Below are positions 22,344-31,679 of a stretch of DNA of 64,000 bases, piece after piece. The notes under the pieces are model-generated. The model was given only the letters and a program-made list of their open reading frames with translations, did not search any database and was not told where the DNA came from. Positions within the stretch are counted from its first letter, which is position 1. Each line of letters starts with the position of its first letter. This stretch comes from Takakia lepidozioides (lineage: Eukaryota; Streptophyta; Takakiopsida; Takakiales; Takakiaceae). The DNA lies in NCBI GenBank assembly GCA_030704615.1, contig CM060733.1, forward strand, positions 42,160,001-42,224,000, written 5' to 3'. The position numbers and the translations under genes were made by a program.

Positions 22344-24631
22344 GTCTGCATCTTCTTTTTCCTTTCTTCCTCACTCCCCTCTTTTTCTCCATCCGAATCA
22401 GAGGAATCTGCCACAGGAATATCCGTACTCTTTTGCATTTCCCTTATAGTATCTGCCACTTCCTTGTGCAGTTCCTTCTCATCCTTCCAAGTCTCTTCAT
22501 CTTCAGGCATATCATTGCCACTTCCAGTCTCATCTTCCTCATCTTCTACTGGAGGTATTAGTTTGGCTTTACTTCTTGTTACTATCATTGTACTTACTTC
22601 TGGTACAACACATGGCCTAACCATGTGAGCTGCCACCACTGGGCCCTCATTCACAGGAGCTCTCATCTCATTCTGGTGTCTTATCCAGAATGAACAGGCT
22701 GCCTTGCGATGTCCTGGCTGATTACAATAGTAACATAGCTCTTCACCATTGGGTCCTCGCCCTTGGTCTGGTCTTGGATTATTTCTATAATCCTGATTCC
22801 CGGGCTGGTAATTCCCCCTTGGATTACCCTGATAGTTGCCTCTGGAATTTCCTTGGTCATTCCCTCTTGGATTACCTCTCCCTTCCATGCCATTGTTATA
22901 ACCACCAGACCTACCATAGTGGTCCTGATCATTGCTTCTTCTTGGCTGGGGCTGCACCTGATGCACCCTCACTTGCCTAGGTTCTCTTGCAGCTGTCCTT
23001 CTGTTGTAGTAACAATTCTCAGTAGAATGGTTATCCATTTTACATATAGTACAGTGTTTCTCCTTCATGTGGCATTCTGTAGTGGTATGGCCTTCATTCT
23101 GGCACTTTGCACACCATACACCCTTCCTCCAATGTGTTGCAGCCTCTGTGGCATACTTCTTCAAGATTTCTTCCAATCTTTTCTCATAGTTATCCCTCTT
23201 CAACTTTTCCTTTCTCTTACTCTTTCTTTTTAGTTCTTGCTCTTCTTCTTCATCTGACTCATCTTCAGAGTCCTCATCTTCCTTTTTCTCTCTCCTGAGC
23301 ATTCCCAATTGCTCAATTCTGTTTGCAGTTTCAAATGCCTCCTCCACTGTATTATGGGGTAACATATCCACTTTCTTCTGCAACTCTGGTCTTAGTCCAC
23401 TCACAAACCAAGTCTTCTGTAAACCGGGTGCTGGTACTGCAGCCAGCTTTTTCATCATCAATTCCATCTTCTCCATATACTCTTCAACAGTTTCATGCTT
23501 CTTCTGCTTCAGCTGTTGTAAACTTCCATACACTTCATCCTCAGTTTTACTTGTCCTGAACCTATTTCGAAATGCTGTATTCAAGCCATTCCAGGTTAGG
23601 AAATGATTATCAGGGAATCTTGCATACCATTCACTTGCTTTCTTGATAAGTGAGCAAGGAAACAGTCTCATCTTGGCATCATCGCCATTCTCATTGTTCA
23701 CTATACACATGTGCTCAAATTGGCTAATGTGTACATCAGGATCCCCTTTTCCTGAATATATTGGAAAGGGTGGTTTTGCCCGTGTTGGTTGTAACGCCAT
23801 CTGTGGCCCTACCTTCTGCCCACTGACAGGTGCTGGCACCCTTGCTGGTGCTGGTCCTTCTGGACTTGTTGTTTTTGTGGTGGATCTTCCACCAAGTGGT
23901 GGCCCTTGAGCACTCCCTGCTTCTGGCCCCACGATATTCACAGTATTCCCAGCTTCAGTTGCACTACTTCCCACACTCCCTGTCCCCCCAGAGCCAGATC
24001 CAGGCAGCCCGCCTGATCCCCCTGAGCCGACACCTTCGTTGGCCTGTGATCCAAGTGCTCCACTTGATCCAGGTCCAACGGGTTGGGATGTCCTGGTTGT
24101 AGTCTCAACCTCAGCTGTTGGGTCTACTTCTTCATATTCTTCCTCTTCTAATTTCTTCTCTCTGTTTTCATCCTCCAAGTTCTGCCCTTGGGTTTCTTCT
24201 TCACTCATGTAACTCAACTGTAATGGTGTTGGAGAGTCTGAACTCTCCGTTGGCTCTGCCACATCCTCATCTCCTTCTTCATCTTCTGCTTCAGAAACTG
24301 GAGTTCCTGCTTTTGGTGTTCCATGCCAACTCTTATCAAAGATTTCTGTCAAGTCTTTTATCCAAGGATGTACCTCAGATCTTTCACCTCGTGATTGATC
24401 TTCTTCCTGTACCAATTCCCTTAATCTTTCTTGCAAAGAAACAGAGGGAGTGGCATCCAACTCTAGTTCTTCCGGTATAGGTGATGCACTTTTTGATCTT
24501 GATGGTGTGAGAGGTCCAGATGATTCCCCTATGTCTATTCCTCTCTCCCAAAGATATGGATAATTAGCTTTCAGATAGCTTTCTCTTTTTGATGAATATC
24601 TTTGTCGTCTAGCTTCTCTTTCATCACTCAT
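22310..24631 (-). CDS. gag: Gag polyprotein of gypsy family 2, intact
   Basis: 773 residues without a stop, the best-preserved Gag here. MSDEREARRQRYSSK begins right after the leader ORF. Residues about 1-280 are acidic and Gly/Ser/Pro-rich. The retrotransposon gag domain spans about 290-440 (ISQFEHMCIVNN, WYARFPDNHFLTWNGL, EEYMEKMELMMKKL). A charged segment follows, then three Cys/His knuckles: CAKCQNEGHTTTEC, CTICKMDNHSTENC and CYYCNQPGHRKAAC. The first two are adjacent and the third comes after an Asn/Gly/Arg-rich stretch, an RNA-binding arrangement. The tail is acidic. It would assemble particles and package RNA. Confidence 0.85.
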   Translation of the reverse strand: MSDEREARRQRYSSKRESYLKANYPYLWERGIDIGESSGPLTPSRSKSASPIPEELELDATPSVSLQERLRELVQEEDQSRGERSEVHPWIKDLTEIFDKSWHGTPKAGTPVSEAEDEEGDEDVAEPTESSDSPTPLQLSYMSEEETQGQNLEDENREKKLEEEEYEEVDPTAEVETTTRTSQPVGPGSSGALGSQANEGVGSGGSGGLPGSGSGGTGSVGSSATEAGNTVNIVGPEAGSAQGPPLGGRSTTKTTSPEGPAPARVPAPVSGQKVGPQMALQPTRAKPPFPIYSGKGDPDVHISQFEHMCIVNNENGDDAKMRLFPCSLIKKASEWYARFPDNHFLTWNGLNTAFRNRFRTSKTEDEVYGSLQQLKQKKHETVEEYMEKMELMMKKLAAVPAPGLQKTWFVSGLRPELQKKVDMLPHNTVEEAFETANRIEQLGMLRREKKEDEDSEDESDEEEEQELKRKSKRKEKLKRDNYEKRLEEILKKYATEAATHWRKGVWCAKCQNEGHTTTECHMKEKHCTICKMDNHSTENCYYNRRTAAREPRQVRVHQVQPQPRRSNDQDHYGRSGGYNNGMEGRGNPRGNDQGNSRGNYQGNPRGNYQPGNQDYRNNPRPDQGRGPNGEELCYYCNQPGHRKAACSFWIRHQNEMRAPVNEGPVVAAHMVRPCVVPEVSTMIVTRSKAKLIPPVEDEEDETGSGNDMPEDEETWKDEKELHKEVADTIREMQKSTDIPVADSSDSDGEKEGSEEERKKKMQTCKVMKRLWLK

Positions 24632-24652
24632 GTCCCATGTCTTTCATTTCTT

Positions 24653-25348
24653 TTAATGTGGCAATAACCAAAACTCTCTTCTGTAATATCTCTCGTATAT
24701 GCCTGGATTTCTTTCAAGCTTCAATGCACCCTTGGCTATACTTGAAGTCTCCGTTACCATATAACCATATGGCAAACAAGTCTGAAAAGCTGTTCTTGGT
24801 GTGAGTTTGATCCACAAAATATCCTTTGGAATCCAATTCTTTACCAGTACAAGCTCTTCATGCATATGAGTATAAACATTCACCTTTCTTTCTTCCCAGC
24901 CTTCAAACTCTACTCGTTTAATGGATAGCAACGCTATCACATAAACTAATGTTGGTAACCAACGTGCTCTTCCTCTACAGGCTACCTGATAAATCTTTAT
25001 CACTCCTTTCTCCAGACCCCATTCTGGATCAGCATCATGCACTCGTTTAAGAATATTTTCTTTACATCCGTCTGGCAATTCCAAGAACCTTTGAAAGAAT
25101 TGTTTGGACAATCTTTCTTCCTTCGTTCCACAGGGAATTTGATTCACTTCAAATTCTTTAATGGTCCAACCACCATGATCCCACCAGATGCCTGTCACAT
25201 CTGGTTGTTCATGTCCCAGGTCCCCAGTATGGTCGCCAAATGTCGCGCGGCTTTTACTCACCCATCCCTTCGCTATCCGAGGCGGAAACTCCAAGATAGA
25301 AGAGTTGGAAATCTCTAAGTACTCAGCCCGCGCAGAACAATCAATCAT
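24653..25348 (-). CDS. Leader ORF of gypsy family 2, intact
   Basis: 231 residues, starting with ATG inside the LTR and reading across the primer site, ending 21 bp before gag. Visible features: KEERLSKQFFQRFLELPDGCKENILKRV, a hydrophobic WLPTLVYVIALLSI stretch and a basic end (ERYYRREFWLLPH). Copies 1 and 3 preserve the same sequence in part. The family is unknown to me. Whether translation begins in the LTR depends on where the RNA starts. The part after the primer site alone would begin near VNQIPCGTK. Confidence 0.5.
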   Translation of the reverse strand: MIDCSARAEYLEISNSSILEFPPRIAKGWVSKSRATFGDHTGDLGHEQPDVTGIWWDHGGWTIKEFEVNQIPCGTKEERLSKQFFQRFLELPDGCKENILKRVHDADPEWGLEKGVIKIYQVACRGRARWLPTLVYVIALLSIKRVEFEGWEERKVNVYTHMHEELVLVKNWIPKDILWIKLTPRTAFQTCLPYGYMVTETSSIAKGALKLERNPGIYERYYRREFWLLPH

Positions 25349-26243
25349 GACCTACAGCTAGTGTATCATGGGGGTGTTTCCTATTTGTTTCCTTTTATCG
25401 CATTCATCTTAGCTACCTTACCATTGATAATTAAGTATCAGTTTGCTTCATCAATTTATCGGTTTCCTTAACTCCTCCATTCAATCCACAGCTTCACTCA
25501 GATCTCTCTACACAGTGTGATTGTATCGTATAAGTATCAGATTATGATTTATCAGGTATCAGGCCGAAGCCATTATGTCTCTAATCTTCTTTCCTATATC
25601 ACTATAGCTTTGCATATAACAAGCATCTACTAATCCTCTTTTCTCCTTCATCGTGCTCTCCGATCTCCGCTCCCGCCTGTCTCCGAAGTCCTCCCCGAAT
25701 AATGATCCCCTCATCATTCCCCGTTCTTCCCTTTATCCTCCTATCCGCGGTTCTAACCGTTTCCCTCTCTAACCGTCGTATGTGAACTAACATGTTCCCT
25801 TCACTGGTGTTGTTCCCCACAGTCGTTCCCTGTCCTATTCTTCGTTCCCTATTATCGTGACAGCTGTGTCAAGCGGTGACTGGCTGTGTTTGGCTGTGTC
25901 GGGCTGTGACTGGCTGTGTGGCTGTGCCGGGCTGTGACTGGCTGTGTGGGCTGTGTCTGCTGTGACGACTGTGACGGGCTGTGTGGGCTGTGTGGGCTGT
26001 GACGGCTGTGTGGGCTGTGACGACTGTGACGGGCTGTGTTGGCTGTGTGGGCTGTGACGGCTGTGTCGGGCTGTGTTGGCTGTGTGGGCTGTGACTGCTG
26101 TGTCGGCTGTGTGGGCTATGTAACCCCCCTCTACAGTGCGCTGCTGTCACCCCTAAGGTTCATGTTTGTCTCAGTCTGTGCAAAAATTAAGGGTACCCTA
26201 CAGATCCCGTATAAGTGTCTAAGTCCCCTACAGTCCTCTAACA
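25241..26243 (-). repeat. 5' LTR of gypsy family 2, copy 2
   Basis: 1,003 bp in reverse orientation, TGTTAGAGG at 26243 to GCGCGACA at 25241, followed inward by the primer site at 25222-25239. Contains the tandem repeat block at 25860-26115. No gene inside except the start of the leader ORF. Confidence 0.9.
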
Positions 26244-26287
26244 GTCCCAACCCCCCCCCCCTGCCCTCAAGGCAAAGGGCCGCGACA
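26244..26287 (-). repeat. Chromovirus LTR scrap at junction
   Basis: About 40 bp (C-run, then TGCCCTCAAGGCAAAGGGCC) resembling the reverse complement of 5866-5905 in the chromovirus LTR. It lies between the family-2 LTR and a MULE end, with no LTR boundary on either side, so it marks a rearrangement junction. Confidence 0.6.
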
Positions 26288-26807
26288 CAGCAACACCAAA
26301 CCGCCCAAAAATTTCGCACGTGCGAACCCTAATGCGGCACCGCATTTCCTAGTTCACTTGCAAAATTTTCCCGCCGAATACTGGAAGATGACAGAATTGT
26401 GCAGACTCTATTGGTTCAGTCGCGGCAAAAGGGTCAGCTTCATTCCAATGTTAAGGCATGTAAAACCGCGGAATACTCTATACAGGCCAGTATGCGACGT
26501 CCTTTTGCCGTGGTATACTGGATTTCTCGTTGCACGGTCACTCATTTCCATGAGCGGATCTAGAAAACCTTGAGCGGAGTTGTTACTAACGACATATCTT
26601 TGCCGCATTACAGGATCCGTAACTTCCAAAAACGGCAAGGTCAAATATAAAACTATTATTTTAATACTTGTTTAATCTGCCGCATTTCCAAATTTGGAGG
26701 AGTCCGCTCATGAAATCCGCGTGTCTTAGACTTCGGCTCACCGCTCATGCGGCTCATGCGGCTCATGGCTCATGGCTCATGGTTTCTGCTCATGAAATAG
26801 TAAACCT
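26288..26807 (+). mobile_element. MULE right end, copy C
   Basis: 520 bp homologous to 49497-50036 of copy A: CAACACCAAACCG, one palindrome (26331-26350), the block also seen at 17205-17511, the CATGAGC subterminal repeats and the terminal GAAATAGTAAACCT. Only this end is present. It interrupts the ParB-like gene at 26808. Confidence 0.85.
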
Positions 26808-27357
26808 CCCCGTCACAATCCAACACCATCGATCGAACAGAGTAATGCCACTCTTCCTCCTGTGAGTGCAGCCTCCCAATGACAGCCATCCATGCAAGCA
26901 ACCGGTGGTTGCCATCCCAAACATGAAACATCTTCTCTGAGAATGCCGGGGTGGAAGGTTTCCTGGAGAGAAGAAGTTTGAAGGATTCGTTCACCTGTAT
27001 CCAAATGGGATCCCAGGAGTCCACGATTGACTCATCCACAAGGAGCTCATTGCCTCTGGAATCCCTTGTAGAAACGTAAAAGACTGCGGATCCATCCAAA
27101 TACCCATGAACAAACTCGGCCTCCAGCTTCAGGATGTCCTTGATGAGGGGTGGATGAACGACGGGCATGGAAACCAACCTACATAGGGGAATCTTCAACC
27201 TCCCACCCGGGGAAAGCATACTTTGCACCACAAGCTGAGAGTTTACCTTCTGACCCCCCAGCATCTCAACGGCTTTGCTTTCATAGAACTCATCGTCCAC
27301 ATCAACAATGATCTCCTTCCCTTGCCCCGAAGGGATCTCATCCGCCACACTTTGCAT
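26808..27357 (-). pseudogene. ParB-like domain protein of a second element family, truncated
   Basis: Starts at 27357 (MQSVADEIPSGQG) and is homologous to residues 275-405 of the ParB-methyltransferase protein of copy A: IPLCRLVSMPVVHPPL, GSAVFYVSTRD, then the signature VWDGNHRLLAWMAV and WHYSVRSMVLD. The long disordered N-terminus of copy A is missing, so the start lies close to the domain. Identity to copy A is clearly partial, so it comes from a different family. The gene is cut at 26808 by a MULE end; anything downstream, including a methyltransferase part, is not visible. Confidence 0.65.
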
Positions 27358-27469
27358 CTTCTCCTGCAGGGTTGTTCATTCAAATTGATATAAGAGAGAG
27401 GCAATAAACGATGGTGTTTTGAGCATGGCAGACAGGCCCTGTGTGGCCCAATTTCTCATCAGAAAACAA

Positions 27470-28430
27470 GCATTGTGGGGGCCGAAAACACTGCGCGTTG
27501 CCGCACAATGTTTCAGCTTCCAAATAGTGGTGTTTTAAACATGATATTTGGCCCTATGTGGCACATTTCCACAAAAAAAAACAGGCAGAGAGGGGGCCAA
27601 AAGGGGGCACAAACAGTGTGCGTTGCTGCACACTCTTCGTTCTTCCAACTATGGGAGTTTTGAGCATGCATACTGGCCCTGATTGGCCCAATTTCACATA
27701 GAAAAACAAGCAGAGAGGGGGCTCAAAACAGTGTGCGTTGCCGCACACTGTTTGAGCTTCCAATAAGGGTTGGATTCAACCTACCAAAGTGGCCCTAGGT
27801 GCCCGATTTTCACATCAAAAAACAAGCAGATAAGGGGGCTCAAACAGTGTGCGTTGCTGCACACTGTTTGAGCTTGCAATAAGGTGTGATTTTAACATGG
27901 CATAGTGGCCATGAGTGGCCGATTTTGAAATAAAAGAAAAGGCAGTGAAGGGGGCTCAAACAGTGTGCGTTGGCGCACACTGTTTGAGCTTCCATTTTGG
28001 GGTCGATTCAACCTGCCAGACTGGCCCTAGGTGCACAATTTTCATGTCAAAAAACAAGCAAATCAGGGGGCTCAAACAGTGTGCGTTGACGTACACTGTT
28101 TGGGCTGCCAGGTAAGTGTGAATTGAACGTGACAGAGATGACCTTTGTGGTCGATTCTTAAATGAAAAAATAATGTCAAGTGTGGGCTCAAACAGTGTGC
28201 AATGCCGCACACTGTTTGAGCTTCCAAAAAGGGGTGGAATGAACCTTAGAGAGAGGCGACTGTATGCATGATTTTCACATTAAAGAAACAATTAACCGGG
28301 GGGCTCAAACAGTGTGTGTTGACGCACACTGTTTGAGCTGCCAGGTTAGTGTGGATTGAACCTCACAGAGATACCCGGTCTGGACGATTTTATTATGAAA
28401 AAAACAATGAGAAGGGGGGCTCAAACAGAG
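27470..28430. repeat. Hairpin array, period 116-117 bp, about nine units
   Basis: Each unit has arms CTCAAACAGTGTGCG and its reverse complement around a 3-5 base loop starting TTG. Good units begin near 27718, 27835, 27951, 28068, 28184, 28300 and 28416; two degenerate ones lie to the left. The last is cut by MULE copy B. Spacers are partly conserved (CTTCCAATAAGG, TGGCCC, TTTTCACAT-AAA-AACAAGCA). The array lies just upstream of the ParB-like gene start, as the unrelated palindrome array does in copy A. No gene is contained. Confidence 0.93.
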
Positions 28431-28891
28431 GGGCTGCTATTTCATGAGCCATGAGCCATGAGCGGCATGAGCCATGAGCAAAGTCGTAAGTGTGGAAAAA
28501 AACATGAGCAGCACTATTTTCCGGAAATGAGTGTCCGCGGGAATAGGGTTTAGGGTGCCACGGTCATAGGGGGAGAAGGACCTCCCGATGAAGGAGGTTC
28601 GGCAATGTTATTTAGAATTATATATTGAAAGGCAATGTTTCGCGAATGGTAGGGTGGTACTGCTCTGTACAATGGGGGCCCATTTCAGCCTACCAGCCAC
28701 TGGCAAAATCCACCCACACTCCCAATCCCAAACGAAATGAGCAATGACGCATTCTCGGAACGATGGACACAGAATAGAATAAAAAGAGGGCACAATGAGG
28801 TTTTTATTGATCCACATGAATTGCATTTGAAGCACGTCTACTGTGCTGATTGTGCAATCAAATCTTTAGCCCTGTGCCTACTGAATACAAG

Positions 28892-29455
28892 TCACGTTGT
28901 CAATGGGACTTCGACTGCTCTCAGAACTAGCTCATGAGTCATGGGGCTCCTCCATGTAAAGTCGATTGCAGCCGTTGTACCGCCCCTAGTGATGTTCACC
29001 ACAATGTCCTGCCCTTCAATCATACCACCATCGAATATGGAAATCTTCACGTTTTTGTCATCCACACCAATGCGAATGTCCCCATACAATGGAGAAGAGG
29101 AGCGCACTCCTTGAGGAGAATAGGTCTCTCCGATGGAGTCCACCCACGTCCAGTGGCAGCAGTTCCACCGCAACAGCATAGCAGTGCGCCTTCTTCTGCA
29201 TGGGTGACCGTCGTAGCTGGGAAAATTGGAATCGAGGATGCGCAGGAACCACGGACTCCTCAGACCAAGATCGTCACCCCGCTCGAAGGCGTAGTGGCCT
29301 ACGATATACTCAAAAGCCACCAATGTTTCCACAATCGAACCAGTATCTTCTGTGTAATCTGTGTACCAGATAACAATGTCTCCCGATGTGGCCGAATACA
29401 TTGCATAATCGATGCCTCCAAATGGGCAGTCGTCCCAGTTCCGGAAGCACGGCAT
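28892..29455 (-). CDS. Gene X of the MULE, unknown function (copy B)
   Basis: 187 residues if started at MPCFRN, the methionine shared with the X' paralogue. Features: DDCPFGGIDYAMY, SGDIVIWYTDYTEDTGSIVETLVAFEYIVGHYAFERGDD region, RTAMLLRWNCCHWTW, PLYGDIRIGVDD, IFDGGMIEGQDIVV and a C-terminal ELVLRAVEVP. Alternating hydrophobic pattern suggests mainly beta structure; no signal peptide or membrane helix. I recognise no family. Copy A has the same length (35802-36365). Conservation of both paralogues implies a protein product. Confidence 0.6.
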   Translation of the reverse strand: MPCFRNWDDCPFGGIDYAMYSATSGDIVIWYTDYTEDTGSIVETLVAFEYIVGHYAFERGDDLGLRSPWFLRILDSNFPSYDGHPCRRRRTAMLLRWNCCHWTWVDSIGETYSPQGVRSSSPLYGDIRIGVDDKNVKISIFDGGMIEGQDIVVNITRGGTTAAIDFTWRSPMTHELVLRAVEVPLTT

Positions 29456-30008
29456 CCTAGCAAAAGAGGACCTAAGGACGACTTGGATGCAGATGACAAT
29501 GACCTTGCGGACAGCTACGAAGCCCTTAGATTTTGGAAATGATGCGAAGCGGAAGAGCAGTCCGGCCTCCAATAATGGAGCATCTGGGTCCCACGTACCC
29601 ACCGACGGAGGTGGAACGTGTTCATCACGCCGCGGTGGATGAACCCATACATCTTTCTTATCAACAAGTTATAGTTTGAGATCTGCCACCGAAGTCCATC
29701 CCCCGGATGGAAATTCGGCGCCGCATTTACATCGAAGAGGGGATGGACTTCGTCGTGTCCAGTGGCTATCGGCCCACCTGGCAGTGAGTGCCCATAGTTT
29801 GCATGGCAGGGTAGGAAACTGAAACGGCTACATTCATGAAGCAGCCAATCTTCATCGGTCCAGGATCCTGTAGGGGGAAATTTAAATGTGCCCTGGAGTG
29901 TTTGTGAGGAATTGCAGCGTTAGCTTGAACTTTTTCCAGCCACCGCGCTGCTCCTCCTCCATCCGGGAGCTGCTGTCATTGAGCGTACTCCGCTACTCTT
30001 TTTCAAGG

Positions 30009-30587
30009 ATGCCGTGCCGCCGAAATCCAGCCGACTGCCCTTATCATGGCCACGATTATGCTATGTTCAAACCAGAATCAGGAGACATCATTGTCTGGCT
30101 CTCTGTTTTCACAGACGCTGCTGGAATCAAGCAAGAGTCTTTGCGCGCAATGGAGTATCTGGAGGGCTATTACCGCTTTGAGCGAGGTGAGGGCGAGGGT
30201 CAATGCGGTCCGTGGGTCCTGAAAATTGTTGACCTCGATATACCAAGCTGGAAAGGGATGCCGGACAGATCACGCACGGCCTCGCTTTGGCGCTGGAACT
30301 GCTGCCAGTGGACCAGGGAGGACGGCACCGGGGAAAACTATATACGTGCAGATCACTCCGCTCTTCCAGTGTATGGAGACATTCGGCTGAGTTGCGAAGA
30401 CGAATCGCACGGGCACATGAGGCCCACAGTGACCTTGTCAATGTATGATGGTGGTATCATTGATGGACATGACATTGTCGTCGGCTCCAGCAAGGGCAGC
30501 AGAACGACCGAATTGCAGTTTACCTCGAGGTGCCGCAACAGTGATGAGCTTGTTTTGAGGGGTATCGAAGTTCCGTCGACTTGGTGA
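30009..30587 (+). CDS. Gene X', paralogue of gene X (copy B only)
   Basis: 192 residues from MPCRRNPADCPYHGHDYAMF, sharing with gene X the patterns SGDI-VW, AMEYLEGYYRFERG, RTASLWRWNCCQWT, LPVYGDIRL, MYDGGIIDGHDIVV and ELVLRGIEVPST. It is transcribed away from gene X (head to head, about 550 bp apart). The divergence is deep (roughly half the residues differ), so this is an old duplication. Copy A lost it by deletion at about 36793. An upstream frame extension to 29886 exists but is not shared with X. Function unknown. Confidence 0.6.
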   Translation: MPCRRNPADCPYHGHDYAMFKPESGDIIVWLSVFTDAAGIKQESLRAMEYLEGYYRFERGEGEGQCGPWVLKIVDLDIPSWKGMPDRSRTASLWRWNCCQWTREDGTGENYIRADHSALPVYGDIRLSCEDESHGHMRPTVTLSMYDGGIIDGHDIVVGSSKGSRTTELQFTSRCRNSDELVLRGIEVPSTW

Positions 30588-30844
30588 AGCCCATGTAGAA
30601 GGAGGAAGGGCTTAGTTTTGTCTGCAGTTGGTAAATGTGAGACATCGTGTCCGATCAATAAACCCATCGTACCTCACTTCTGTATGATTGTGTTTCATTC
30701 TGTTGAATAACTGTCGGAATTGGCCCACTGTTTACAATTTGATGTCTCATTTCTACAATGTGTCTGTCCGGATGAATATAGCAGAGTAACCGGTATGTGA
30801 GTCATGTGTCAAGAATATACCAGAGTAACGCCATGTCGGACATT

Positions 30845-31544
30845 GAAATGCGGCACCGCATTTCCATGTGGGACAAGGAAATGCGGTGCATCATTTCCGT
30901 CCAGGTACACGAAATACCAACACGGGTCTATAAATTGGACAGACAACGAGGTTGGCATTGCAAATGCGGCGACGCATTTCCAGCTTGGCAATGGAAACTT
31001 CTTTTTGGACAAGGGAATGCGGTGCCGCATTTCCGTCCAACACTTCGAAAAGTGCACCTATTTCCGACCAGCGCGATGGAATGCGTTACCGCATTTCCGT
31101 GAGAGGGTCTGCAAATGGACAAATTGCGATGTCCGTTCTGGAAATGCGGCGCCGCATTTCCATGTCCGTCATCGACTTTTTTTTTACAATGGAATGCGGT
31201 GCCAATTTTGCTGATGGGCCTGCAGTTCGAACAACGACCATCCCCAATATGGAAATGCGGCACCGCATTTTCAATTCCGCCATCTCGACCTCCTTGTTCG
31301 ACCTCCTTGTTCGACCTCTGTAAGCGTGGTGGCATCCATGCAATGAGCGGGAGAGGCCAAAACTGGCGTGTGGACAAAGGAAATTTTGGAAATGCGGCAC
31401 CGCATTTCCAATCGGCCGATTTTTACTATGCCAACATTGAAATGGAAAATTTAGTCCCTCCCCTGTTTTGGAAATGCGGTGCCGCATTTCCAAAAGAGGT
31501 TCTTAGAGTTGCCAAAATTTTGGAAATGCGGTGCCCCATTTCTG
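30845..31544. repeat. Palindrome array, copy B, about 11 units
   Basis: Same 22-bp palindrome as at 43454-45155, here less regularly spaced (about 30-140 bp) and with several half or degenerate units. It lies between gene X' and the 3' end of the methyltransferase gene. Copy A has the matching array at 36989-37755. Confidence 0.93.
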
Positions 31545-31679
31545 ATTTTGGAAGCGTCGTGGTTTGAGCGATTGTGTGGCTGGAATGCACACTGGAGAGG
31601 GGTCACGAATGTCGGGCAGAATTTCCTTTATATACTCTGGAAGAGAATTTACATTTACAGAGACTTCATTAAAATTCTA

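Larger units (their letters stand above)
17190..26243 (-). mobile_element. Gypsy family 2, copy 2, LTR to LTR, pol deleted
   Basis: Reading right to left: 5' LTR (26243-25241), primer site, leader ORF, intact gag, protease start, a 270-bp foreign RT fragment where pol should be, a long third ORF, polypurine tract and 3' LTR. With no RT, RNase H or integrase it could move only with help. Flanks at 17185-17189 and 26244-26248 do not match as a 5-bp duplication, so it is not a clean insertion into copy 1. Confidence 0.85.

Noticed and set aside
28934-29542. 202-codon plus-strand frame opposite gene X
   Set aside because: Gene X on the minus strand has a diverged paralogue that conserves its protein motifs, while the antisense frame has none.
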